DNA from: Flectonema sp. DT1601
Lineage: Eukaryota > Euglenozoa > Diplonemea > Diplonemida > Diplonemidae
Length of the DNA stretch: 64,000 nt
Direction of reading: 5' to 3'
Assembly: GCA_964019425.1 (NCBI GenBank)
Contig: OZ025796.1
Span: 930,001-994,000, forward strand
This document shows, piece after piece, positions 1 to 9,600 of the stretch (the first letter of the stretch is position 1; each line of letters starts with the position of its first letter). A model generated the notes under the pieces. It was not told the DNA's origin. It did not search any database and saw only the letters and a program-made list of their open reading frames with translations. Position numbers and translations under genes: made by a program.

Positions 1-1243
1 CACCGCTATATAATCCTATGGCTAGAGAATCCTCATTATATCGACCAAAAGGAACGTGATAGGGTGTCATGGGATTGCCTATCTTATCACAGTACCACTT
101 CGGAGACAAAGCCTCTGCTAAAGGCGGATTAAAAGAAGCAGTCTGAGAATGATGACAAGGTATCAAACCAACTCTACTTCTCCAAGCTTCATAATCAGCA
201 TCACTACATAAGAATGATTCGACTAAAATAGGAAATCCGTTAGGCGGTTCCGGCACTGCAGTTGGAGGTGGAGGTGGTGGTGTTGGAGCATTTGTAATCC
301 CAGGTCTGATATAACCACATGTGCCGCTATCATACTTCTTATCCTTTATTCGTTTTCTTATAACTCTAAACAAGATACAGATGTTGTCTTCATAATTATA
401 ACTGTATCCTATACAACGAACATCTAAACATTCTCCTATGCAATTACCAGTTGACATAGACCGAAATGAGCTTATGATATCACCTTCTTCACCAAGTACT
501 TTAGTAGATATATCTGTTGTACATGAATTATAAGAACGAATAGATCCAAGTGATGTTAATTCAGGAGATGCTGTCACGTAACGGAGACATGCTCCTGAAG
601 AGTGAGTCACGTCAACATGTCGCTCAATGCGAGACGCAAAATGATGACAGCTTTGATCACCTGATCTGTAATTAAAATATGAACAGTCGATTTCCCTCCA
701 GCAAGATGTCGCACAATCGACGTCTGTTGTGGCAAATTTCTCCTCAATAAATTGACCACTCCACCAGACACCAGGTTCAATAGTACAGTTTGTGTGTTTG
801 GGAAGTTCGTACTTTTCACAGTAACCAGCACTGTGTTTATCATCTTGGTGACGCTTTGTTCGAGTTGAGAACAAGTGGCAGACTTTATCATTTCGAAAAT
901 TAAAATAACTACAAAGTCTGTTCTGTGAACATAAAATTTCACATTCTTTAATTGACTTATCGTTAGCAGAAGATACAAACTCCCCCTCATACCATGTACT
1001 GTTTTCTACCTTGCATGATGGTGGTGGTGGTGGGCTGCTTGTCTTCGCTGACAATATCCCTGAAGCCCTCTGCTGCGCCTTCTGCTGTGCCTCAACTGCT
1101 ATCATTGCCACAACGTGATCGACGCGTGCGTCTTCAGCCCCTCTCGACATCCCTCCAACAAGAAGGTAAGTCACAATTACCAACGGACATATTAAAAGTA
1201 GCAATGCACGTCGGGGGGACTTGCTACTTGTTGCGCTGTGCAT
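1..1243 (-). CDS. Type II membrane protein with PAN/apple-like Cys-rich modules (3' end off window)
   Basis: An open frame runs from an ATG at 1243 to the window edge, 414 codons without a stop, so the protein is partial. Seen: a short basic head, then a hydrophobic segment at about residues 14-31 (LLLLICPLVIVTYLLV) that fits a signal anchor, a Pro run, and at least two, probably three, modules of about 70-90 residues with the spacing C..C...C-[SY]-YFN[FY]....C..F, the pattern of PAN/apple domains (for example LCSYFNFRNDKVCHLF and DCSYFNYRSGDQSCHHF). A Pro-rich linker (PTPPPPPP) leads into an unrecognised domain. PAN modules usually bind carbohydrate or protein at the cell surface, so a surface or Golgi-lumen role is inferred. 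The ATG lies 9 nt after a CAG acceptor-like site. Confidence 0.75.
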   Translation of the reverse strand, partial: MHSATSSKSPRRALLLLICPLVIVTYLLVGGMSRGAEDARVDHVVAMIAVEAQQKAQQRASGILSAKTSSPPPPPSCKVENSTWYEGEFVSSANDKSIKECEILCSQNRLCSYFNFRNDKVCHLFSTRTKRHQDDKHSAGYCEKYELPKHTNCTIEPGVWWSGQFIEEKFATTDVDCATSCWREIDCSYFNYRSGDQSCHHFASRIERHVDVTHSSGACLRYVTASPELTSLGSIRSYNSCTTDISTKVLGEEGDIISSFRSMSTGNCIGECLDVRCIGYSYNYEDNICILFRVIRKRIKDKKYDSGTCGYIRPGITNAPTPPPPPPTAVPEPPNGFPILVESFLCSDADYEAWRSRVGLIPCHHSQTASFNPPLAEALSPKWYCDKIGNPMTPYHVPFGRYNEDSLAIGLYSG

Positions 1244-1737
1244 TACTTTGCACTGCAGCCTATTCGAGGAAGTGAATTTTTACAAACAGACTGTAGTGTA
1301 ATACTCAAAGGGTTTAGCAACCTGTGCTATCCCGCGGTAACAAATGGAAGGTTTCCACATGTAAACTGGCACACTAAGAACACCACTAATTAACACGGAC
1401 AGCTTCCATGTTAATGGACAGGGAAGGATTCATGCTCGCTATTTAAAGAAAACAGCTGCATCGTTACAGAATACAGAAATATTGAGAAGGGTCACAAATC
1501 ACTTCACAAAATAATAATCAGTTCGCAATTCAACCTTTTAGGTGGAAGAAAATGAAAGTATAGAGCCCAACAAGTACTTACAGTAAAATCGAAAGTCGAA
1601 GGGAATGAAAAAGATACTCTAAGGAGAGAGAGAGAGGGAGAGATCCAGTCTCAGATTTTAATAATATTGAACCTCGATTACGAAATAGATGGTTCCGTGT
1701 TGGAGTACAGAATGTCTTCTCACCTATCTGTTGGTGA
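1244..1737. other. Intergenic spacer
   Basis: No gene seen. It separates the start of the PAN-type gene from the stop of the GH5-like gene and holds a short GA microsatellite near 1624-1640. Confidence 0.6.
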
Positions 1738-2829
1738 TTATTTGCTTCCCCAAATTTCAGGCCACTTTTGATTGATTTGTTGCTTTGATGTATTCTTTCC
1801 TTGAGGACTGAGAACTTGTGTCCAGGTATTATCAGATATCCAGACTTCAAGTTGGTCTTCACTTCCTGGTTTTGATAATTCCCAATACATCCACGGCATA
1901 TCATTCTGTAGAGCTACTTTAATTTGATCGTTAGTGTGGTTAGCCTTTTTGTTTCCATAGGAACCAAATTCTTGAAGAAAAATTCTTTTTTGACCACTGT
2001 GTGCGATCTTTACAAGAGCAGGGAGCTCATCACTGAGACCAGTAGCGGAACCATAAAAGTGAACACCCATGACATCAAGATGAGGACATTTTGAATTAGT
2101 TGAGAATAATGGGTTTACTGCAGGACCAAAACCACCATCAGTAGTTACAATGGAGCTTTCAACAGGAAGTAATGATTTTATATAACTCGTCATGTGGCAC
2201 AACCAAGTACTATTCATCGGGCTTGTTTTAGGTAAATACGATTGAGGTTCATTTTGAGGTTCAAATGAGAATATAACATCATCCAGTTGAGACCATTTCT
2301 TACCAAAACCAATATGATAGTGAGACAGCACATGTTCTATTCTCTTTTCAAAGAAGGATATTGTATCTGAATTTGAATAAAAAGCAGAGCAGTCGTTCTC
2401 TGAAGGGTATAAGCCACAATTTGACGAAGGTGGATACTTGTATTTGTAGTAGTAAGCGTCTTTTCCCCAACATCCTAACATATATCTGTCGTGAATTGCA
2501 ATCGTTAGTTTGATTTCATAGGTTTTACATTTTGTTAGCAGATTATCAACTTTTAGAAGGATGGAATCGTTGTAGATCCCGACTTGCGGTTCGACATCAC
2601 TGACGGCTTCGTTGTGTCCTCCCTTGACGTTTGATGAAATCTGTGTTAAAAATATCCTTAACACCTTCATATCAGCCTTCTTCATCGCAGCAAGCATCGT
2701 GTCAATCTCATTGTCGGATTTTGACCATGCGAAATATCCACTAGCACCTGCCCAGTTTTGGTCGTCATTTGCAGTGCTTATGTCCATCACCATTAACATA
2801 ACGCATACTAACAGTAACAAGTGTCTCAT
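1738..2829 (-). CDS. Secreted glycoside hydrolase, GH5-like (cellulase/mannanase clan)
   Basis: A 363-residue protein with a clear signal peptide (MRHLLLLVCVMLMVMDISTA). The (beta/alpha)8 GH5 layout is suggested by ADMKVLRIF near residue 52, then FSFEPQNEPQ with the likely acid/base Glu194, VHFYG near 256, and IFLQEFGSYG with the likely nucleophile Glu287; both glutamates sit at the ends of predicted strands as in clan GH-A. Several Cys pairs and N-glycosylation sequons fit secretion. It probably cleaves beta-linked plant or microbial polysaccharide outside the cell or in a food vacuole; the substrate cannot be read from the sequence. The ATG follows a TTTTCATAG acceptor-like site by 16 nt. 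Confidence 0.8.
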   Translation of the reverse strand: MRHLLLLVCVMLMVMDISTANDDQNWAGASGYFAWSKSDNEIDTMLAAMKKADMKVLRIFLTQISSNVKGGHNEAVSDVEPQVGIYNDSILLKVDNLLTKCKTYEIKLTIAIHDRYMLGCWGKDAYYYKYKYPPSSNCGLYPSENDCSAFYSNSDTISFFEKRIEHVLSHYHIGFGKKWSQLDDVIFSFEPQNEPQSYLPKTSPMNSTWLCHMTSYIKSLLPVESSIVTTDGGFGPAVNPLFSTNSKCPHLDVMGVHFYGSATGLSDELPALVKIAHSGQKRIFLQEFGSYGNKKANHTNDQIKVALQNDMPWMYWELSKPGSEDQLEVWISDNTWTQVLSPQGKNTSKQQINQKWPEIWGSK

Positions 2830-2845
2830 GGTTTATTCTTTTTAG

Positions 2846-2856
2846 CTATGAAAATA
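2846..2856 (-). promoter_or_regulatory. Splice-acceptor-like site 16 nt before the GH5 ATG
   Basis: On the minus strand TTTTCATAG is followed by 16 nt and then the ATG. It could be a spliced-leader acceptor or the end of a 5'-UTR intron. Confidence 0.4.
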
Positions 2857-3966
2857 TCAGAATTTTTTTACATTACACGTCAGAACTACTTAAATTACTA
2901 AATACGAATTAATTGTAAATAAACAAAAACAGAGTGTAAGACAAGAGTGTAGATGAATATAAGAAAGCATGCCTCGCGACACGCTCGTTGAGATGAAAAG
3001 TGCAGAAATTTAAATTTAAAATAAGAAAAAACCTGAATCAGCAAGAGCAACAGAAACGATAAATAAAGAACCCTACGCATCGTTACAGCAAATTATGGAG
3101 AGTAATCGCTTTGTCTGATTTGTAGAAAGGATAAGATTTCTTGTTGTCTCACTTGTCACTTTCCATCAGAAGGGAAGTAACGTAATTTAGTTAACAAAAA
3201 CGGAACAAGTGTAGATGAAAAAGTATGCCTCGCGACACATTTTTGATATGAATAAAAGTGTTTTTAATCACCGCGTTGCTATTTAAGAAAGACAGCAAGT
3301 ACCTCACAACACAAACGCAAACGAAAGGTTTACTTCACAGTGGAACAGCAACACATAATTTGAAAATAAAAAAATAATAAAAACGTGTAGATGATTAGAG
3401 GAAAGCCTCACGACACACCTTTGATGTGAAGAAAAAGAAAACAGAGGGGAAAACAGCATTAAAGACGATACTTTCTAGTAAACAGAAGTAACACAGTAAA
3501 TGATTAAGGTTTGCCTCATGGCATACCTTTGATGTGAGTAGTGCATTAATTTTTAACACAGAAAGCCTCGACTCAAAAGAAGTCTCATCACTTTGCAATA
3601 TAAAAACAAGTGACACTAACTATTTGATCGGGGATCCCAATACCGCAGCAGGAGATTGGATTTAATCTCAACGCCGTAGTAGTCAGGGTTTGGTCTTTTT
3701 GATATGAAATCATTCTTTTCTTAAAAGGGAGGACAAAAATACAAAAAGGATAGGAGGCGAGAATTCCACCGACCTGGGCAACCTCGCGAATGATGACAGA
3801 ACATGAAAAGATAAATAGTTAGAAAGATTACATAAAATAATATCTATGACGACGTAAACAAAAAGAAAAGGATTGCGAAAGTACCTTAAAACCATACTAA
3901 AAAGAACTGCAGTTGGCAATAGGCAACCTATACTTCAAAATATTCTAGTTTAAGATGTTTAAGCAA
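2857..3966. other. Intergenic region with short dispersed repeats
   Basis: No supported gene. It carries four degenerate copies of a roughly 50-bp repeat (see repeat entry) and, from 3306, the start of the segment repeated at 60648. The small open frames here are AT-rich and lack family signals. Confidence 0.55.
2947..3540. repeat. Four degenerate copies of a ~50-bp dispersed repeat
   Basis: Copies at about 2947-3000, 3209-3260, 3385-3430 and 3495-3540 share a GTGTAGATGA-like head, a GCCTCGCGACACACC-like core and a TTGATGTGAA-like tail. Spacing is irregular (about 110-265 bp). The last two recur at 60727-60772 and 60837-60882 within the duplicated segment. Function unknown. Confidence 0.7.
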
Positions 3967-5424
3967 CTAATTGAGTTCACAGTTTTGTTCTCTTTGAGCC
4001 GACTGCGGAACTACGCCAAGCAGTTCCATTGTTTTAAATTTATCAACCATGTTTCCCTGCGCCAGCGCTTGTTTTCGAAACGTCCCAGTCACGTGAATCA
4101 GATGCGCAGAAGCCAGAGTTGTCGTCACATCGGAAGAGATGTGTCGAGGAAATACCCAATTTGGAGGACCAATGCAATTGAAATTTATTTCACGCGGTGT
4201 GTGTTTCGGGAAGTGAAGTAGTTCCCTAGCTATCTCCTGATCAGTAGTGTGATAAGGAGCAAAGCCGTCATCTCGAATAGAAGATATTGTTTGAACGTAG
4301 TCAGGAATTGGAATCTTGTCCCTCTGCTCCCAATCAGCTTTACGGATCTTTCCGATGAGGGATTTCCCTCCGTGACAAACTATTTCATAACTTCCGTTAG
4401 CGTCATTTCTATTAATGTGGTCCTTACAAACAACTAGAAGTGATTGAATCAGAATACCAAGAGTCATCTTACCTGAGTCAAAACCTGTTATGATCTCACG
4501 AGATATGTGTTCTCTCTTTCCTTTATTCTTCAAACCAAATCCTTTTATCCTCTTTCCCAGTTGCCAAATCCTCAGAGAAACACGTCCAGATAGATGTGGT
4601 CGCTGTGTCATCTCTTTCCCTTCTAACTCTTTATTCCACCAAATAAGTTCGTCAGCCCATTTCTGTGTGTACTTCATCACGGCAACGTGAGGCATCATAG
4701 CCACCACACCTGTATTAGGCCACACTTTAAAACATGGTTCAACTGTTGGTCTCTCACCACACATCATGGCTAAATTCGCATTCAATGAAAGGAAGTGTTG
4801 CCATGGATTTCGTAGAGCAATAACGTCAGTATCGAGAAGTATGAGAGCGATACCTGTGTTGGTTAGTTGGTTGTCGTAATAATAACTGAAAATAAGAATA
4901 AGAAAACAATTCAAACCTGACTGTAAGATTCGATTCATCATAATAGGTTTACAATGCATTACTGATAATGTTAGTTTGTGACCTGTCGATCTCTTTGTAG
5001 AAAGCCAAGGGCATATTTGAACTACGTCAGAACAGTCAACATTATTACTTTGACACCAACTTGACAATCTATCCCCTTGTGTTCCTATGAATATTCCAGT
5101 TGAAGCTGAGTCGTCATTCGTTGTAGTTATAGATTTTCTGACATTGTACAACCAGCTGCTCAGCATTCTCTGTGCTCTACAGTTAGCAACTGTGGCTATA
5201 ATACGTCCGTGTCTTGATGCTGATTTCACTGTTGTGATAAAGTTGTCTTTTGGTCCAATAGAATGCGTGATCCTGTTTTGAGAAACATTATTTCCGACAA
5301 CTCGAATAGACACCAAGAAATTAACATCTTCAACACCAATACTAGGATACGCAGCCCATAGTGCTAGTAGTGTCATAATTGGTATCGCGATAAACGTTAC
5401 CCTCATCAGTCTATCAACAGCCAT
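3967..5424 (-). CDS. Nucleotide-diphospho-sugar transferase (PF03407-like), type II membrane protein, one in-frame intron
   Basis: An N-terminal signal anchor (about residues 9-26) is followed by a lumenal catalytic domain. The motif LILLDTDVIALRNPW holds the DxD that binds metal and nucleotide sugar, as in the PF03407/GT77 type; downstream GVVAMMP and EGKEM fit the family. A 63-nt stretch (4854-4916) just before the DxD has a GTTTGA donor, a CTAAC branch-like site and an ACACAG acceptor. Removing it joins ILQSG to IALILLDTDV, which fits the family better than the 21 Leu/Ile/Tyr-rich residues it would encode. The mature protein would have 464 residues, DxD at 177-179. Likely acts in the Golgi on glycans. 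The ATG follows a CTCCCTTCAG site by 15 nt. A near-identical copy lies at 61309-62766. Confidence 0.82.
   Translation of the reverse strand: MAVDRLMRVTFIAIPIMTLLALWAAYPSIGVEDVNFLVSIRVVGNNVSQNRITHSIGPKDNFITTVKSASRHGRIIATVANCRAQRMLSSWLYNVRKSITTTNDDSASTGIFIGTQGDRLSSWCQSNNVDCSDVVQICPWLSTKRSTGHKLTLSVMHCKPIMMNRILQSGLNCFLILIFSYYYDNQLTNTGIALILLDTDVIALRNPWQHFLSLNANLAMMCGERPTVEPCFKVWPNTGVVAMMPHVAVMKYTQKWADELIWWNKELEGKEMTQRPHLSGRVSLRIWQLGKRIKGFGLKNKGKREHISREIITGFDSGKMTLGILIQSLLVVCKDHINRNDANGSYEIVCHGGKSLIGKIRKADWEQRDKIPIPDYVQTISSIRDDGFAPYHTTDQEIARELLHFPKHTPREINFNCIGPPNWVFPRHISSDVTTTLASAHLIHVTGTFRKQALAQGNMVDKFKTMELLGVVPQSAQREQNCELN
4854..4916 (-). other. 63-nt intron in the glycosyltransferase gene (length divisible by 3)
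   Basis: Donor GTTTGA, pyrimidine/T-rich middle, CTAAC branch-like motif, acceptor ACACAG. It has no stop, so both spliced and unspliced RNAs stay in frame. Identical in the second copy at 62196-62258. Confidence 0.75.
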
Positions 5425-5439
5425 GTTGGCAAATAGAAA

Positions 5440-5455
5440 CTGAAGGGAGAAAGAT
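5440..5455 (-). promoter_or_regulatory. Splice-acceptor-like site before the glycosyltransferase ATG
   Basis: The minus strand reads CTTTCTCCCTTCAG, then 15 nt, then ATG: a clean pyrimidine tract plus AG. Confidence 0.55.
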
Positions 5456-6003
5456 GAATCAAAAATAAATTAAATCACAAACTACGACCACATCCATTAA
5501 GCATAACTTAGAAGACATCACCGACAGTATTTGAGAAAAAGGATGTTTTAGAAATCCAACTTTTTCTCAGTCGGATTCACTGAAGAGAGTTAAGCTCCCC
5601 AACCTTCAAAAAGTAAAGGTTTCCTTATTAAGTAGTTTACGATCTCAAGATATAATTCTTTATCGAATCCAGTGAAGACAAACTAAACGAAAAACTCGCC
5701 ATACGTCTTCACAACCGTGAGACTCTCACTGGCTAAAAAAAGACATCCGCCGCATAAACAAGGCAGACAGTAGTATTCGATATCCTTCAGTGCTCACACA
5801 ACAACGATCAACTTAAGGGGAAGTGGGATCTATGTACGAAGAGAGTGTGGATTGACGTCAGTTATGTGACGGCACTGTTATTTTATTTATAAAAACTACG
5901 AAGAAGAATACCACCATAAAGAAAATATAAATAAAAAATAGAACAAACAAGGACACGGTCGTCGACTCAGTGTAAATAACAACCCAACTTTTGAGAGTAT
6001 TAA
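5456..6003. other. Intergenic spacer
   Basis: About 550 bp between the glycosyltransferase start and the transporter stop. AT-rich; I see no gene or RNA element in it. Confidence 0.6.
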
Positions 6004-6675
6004 TTAATCAGTTTTTTGACAGATCTCTTGAACCTCCGCAGCTTCCGGCGATAGATCACCGTCACACTCAATTTGAATATCTTCTCCTTCAAGATTGTCA
6101 GCAGCAGAATCATCTTTTTGAGATGTCAACTCTACATCAGATTGATGATGTGGAGACGTTGGTGGTTTCACAACTAAGACCAAATTTAAAGAATCAAAAG
6201 GTCGTTCGATCCAAGCATATAGTCCAGCCACAACAAGAAGTAGTGTCGCAAACACACTAAAGAGAATCGAAGCTCCCGCATGGTAATAGATGAATCCACC
6301 TCCAAGAGTACCAATCAATGGACCAACACCCCATGACACACCATTTAGTACTCCCATTAAGGAGGTGGTCATTCCAGGGGGAGCAAATTCGTTAACAAAA
6401 AATACAGCTGCAGACCAGCTAAGACCATAGGCTATACCGTGCATCGATTCTAATAAAAAAGCCCAATAAGGATGAGTAATAATACTGTAGCCAAAAAAAC
6501 GCATCGATTGCGCAATGCAACCAACAAAAACCATTGATGCTGGCCCAACTCTTTTCCTTATCTCAGTTGAGTAAATGAAAACAGGAATTTCACTAGCGAT
6601 GCCAACCATCGTAGTGAACCCGATGAGTGTTTTTGAAGCTCCCAAATCATCTAAATGAAGATACAACTCTAGCAT
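6004..6675 (-). pseudogene. MFSD6-like major facilitator transporter, C-terminal half only
   Basis: The frame encodes about 223 residues that match the C-terminal half of MFSD6-type transporters (MFS_1_like): LYLHLDDLGASKTLIG at the start, then about six membrane spans, with ESMHGIAYGLSWSA, MGVLNGVSWGVGPLIG and GGGFIYYHAG as family signatures, and an acidic soluble tail. A normal protein has twelve spans, so the first half is missing. Upstream the sequence changes at about 6665-6680 into the end of the beta-helix gene, whose last codons overlap this frame. The ATG at 6675 may be fortuitous. The second copy (63346 to window end) may lead into a complete gene. Substrate unknown. Confidence 0.75.
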
Positions 6676-9600
6676 CGGATATATTACAATCGATTATATC
6701 GGGACAAGCTCCTTTTTCAATCCAGATACCAACACCTTGTACACATATGGAACAGTTTATAATCTTACCTGTGGTTTCCTTACCAGATATGAGTATTCCT
6801 CGTTCTTGTGCTTCGAACTGGCAGCGTGATGCGACTAACTTTCCCCCCTTGAGGATTTCGATGCCTACTTTACCTCCAACGAACTTGTTGTCTCTAATTT
6901 CACCAATACCTTGGTGTTTACAGGTAACTGATTTAGAGCATCCCCAAAAGGTGTTGTCAGCCACGATAGGATCTCCGCCTGTTGTGATTTCAATAGCGCT
7001 GCAACCATCGCTAATTCTGGAGAAAGTGTTTGTTTGAATGACTCCGCGACCGTTGTTCTCAATGAGGAGACCAGTTCCAGAGATGTGACTTCCAATGATT
7101 GTTGGACATGCTCCTGTTTGAATAACAAACAATCCTGAAATAGAACAATTCATGAATGTCCCTCCACCATCATCAGAACACTGAACTGACTTCACACCTG
7201 AGAATAAATTATCTCTAAATATCGTCTGTGCTTTGTGTCGGGTTCTCACATCAACTTCATTTTCTTTAAAACAATTATTCGCAACTAAACCGTTGCCTCC
7301 GTTGGTTGCGATGATTGCCGTGTTGGTATTCCTTTTAAATATATTTTCAGTTACCTGCGTGTCACCTCCTTCTTGAATCTGAACACCAACTATATTATCC
7401 GCAATTACATTCATGTGAATTGCCCCTCTAGCCTCTTCCGTTATGCTAATTGCACATACAGCAGTGTGGCGTATAAATACATTGCGCTCCAATAGCAGTT
7501 TGGTTTTGGTTTTTAATAAAACTCCTGCCTTATGATTTGCTGTAAACGTGTTTAGCATGGCTTTTCCTTTTGAACGAGAATGAGCAATAATCCCGTATTC
7601 GTTGTCATTGAAGGTGTTATTTTCAATTAAAGGGTTAGTCTCTTCATCTTTAATTACGATACCTGTGTCACTGTTTTCAAAAAGGTTTCCTTCACAGTGG
7701 CCTGTCGACTCGTCTTCGAATATGATGCCACATAATTCCGCTATAAAAACATTTTTTGACAGGGTTGGCTTTCCTGAATGATGAACAAACAGACCTGACT
7801 GCGTACTTCGAGTAAAAGTATTCTCTATTATGGTTGGAGATGCTTCATTTTCTACGGTGATACCGATTTTGCATCCTCTAAAGATATTCGCAGAGATTGA
7901 TACTGTTGTTTCTGGTTGTGTAATTCTGATTCCACAACTGAGTTCCTCAAATGTATTAGTATCGAATTGACCAAACCCACCTTTAATAACAATACCTTCA
8001 CCCCTTCCGTTGTATTGATTATTGCAGACAATCGGTGCTGCTCCTTCCCATACTTCACAACTAATGTCGTTGTTTGTAAAAATATTATGTTGGATATCAC
8101 CAGACGCGTCGTCAGTAAACCGAATACCAAATAAATTTTCAACAAATTTATTCGAAGCAACAACCGGTGCTGCCGCAGTAGATAATTGCATTCCACGTTC
8201 ATTATCATAAATACTGTTATTTAGAATCTGACCAAGGCTTCCATCTAAGAAATCAATCCCTATTCGCTCATTGAAAATCATATTTGCATCAAGCAACGGA
8301 TCACTTCTGGCACGCAATAATACCCCACATAGAGTGTTGTCTGATATGCTATTACGAATAAACGTTCCTTTTCCACATTCTATTATTTCGATACCGCATT
8401 TATTCTTTGTCATTCGGTTGTCTGTGATGGTTGGATCGGCATCGGTAGAAATAAAAACACCTGAATGACCATTTCCACACATTGTATTATTAGTAATCAA
8501 CCCCAAGGCTCCATCCATAATGTGAATACCATGCTCGTTGTTATCTATTAGTTTGTTGTTTGTTATTTTTGGTTTTGAGTTTTGTCCAATTTGAATTCCT
8601 GATTTGAAATTATTCAAAAAACGGTTTTCTGTGTATGTTCCAAAGCCTCCATTTCTTATGATTAATCCGCTTCCGGTTGGATTGCTGGAGAGTTCACAAT
8701 CTGTAACATAAGGATCACCTCCATTCATTACAGAGAGGTGGATATCATTTTTCAAAAATATGTTTGAAGTGAATGTTCCTTTTCCTTTGTCGGTTACCTC
8801 AATCCCCAAAAGGCTTCTCTCAATCGTGTTTGAGGTTACTTCCGGATCTGCTGAAGTGATCACACGGAAATTAGCAACAGAGTGAGTGTGGATATGATTT
8901 TTTGTAAATATGCCACAGCCTTCGTTTCTACACAACACACCCAACGGAGCCGTGTGGATGTTGTTTCCTTCTATTATAACGTGGCCATAGTTTTCAACAA
9001 GAACATTCACCATTGCGCTTTCACATATTTCGTTTTTGTGAAATTCTGCGTCGCCGAGTTTTTTCCTGTCTAGACTAGATCGGATCCCCCAAGTGTTGGA
9101 TTTTATTATATTTTGTGTAAAACGAGCCTCTCCAGTTGCGCCTTCAACAGAAACACCAACAGCACTACTTGAAAAAACGTTTTTAAAATATGATCCTTTC
9201 CCTCCTTCATTGATTAAGGCAGCGGTTTCAGATGCTCCTGAGAATTCGTTTTCCGACACCCTCGGATTTGACCCACTCGAAGAAGAAATGGCAATCGGAT
9301 TGTTAGATAAAATATTTGACGTTATAACAGGGGACGAATTATCAACGCATTTAATACCTGTTCCACAGATGTTGATAAGGCTATTTTTGATCTCAGGAGA
9401 AGCACCGTCGGAAGTGTGAATAGCGCAGTCATCTGATGAGACTATGGTACTTGATGTTATTGAGGGTGACGTGCCTTCTCCTGAAATTTGTAATGCGCGT
9501 TTTGCTCTGTCAAATTTACAATTCGATATTAAGGTTGTCGCACCGCCTGTTAACTCACAACCAAGATCGATTCCTTGAAAACTGCAATTTCGAAAACGTC

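Larger units (their letters stand above)
3306..6658. repeat. Direct repeat copy 1 (57,342 bp from copy 2)
   Basis: Matches 60648-64000 base for base except at least three substitutions: 4468 C against A, 5092 T against G and 5897 T against C. The left edge is sharp: 3305 and 60647 differ and the flanks share nothing. The match is still continuing where the window ends, so the right edge is unknown. It contains the whole glycosyltransferase gene and the transporter fragment. Confidence 0.95.

Noticed and set aside
607-990. Minus-strand frame of 127 codons
   Set aside because: It lies in another frame of the PAN-type gene, whose Cys pattern and open frame from 1243 to the window edge are far better supported.
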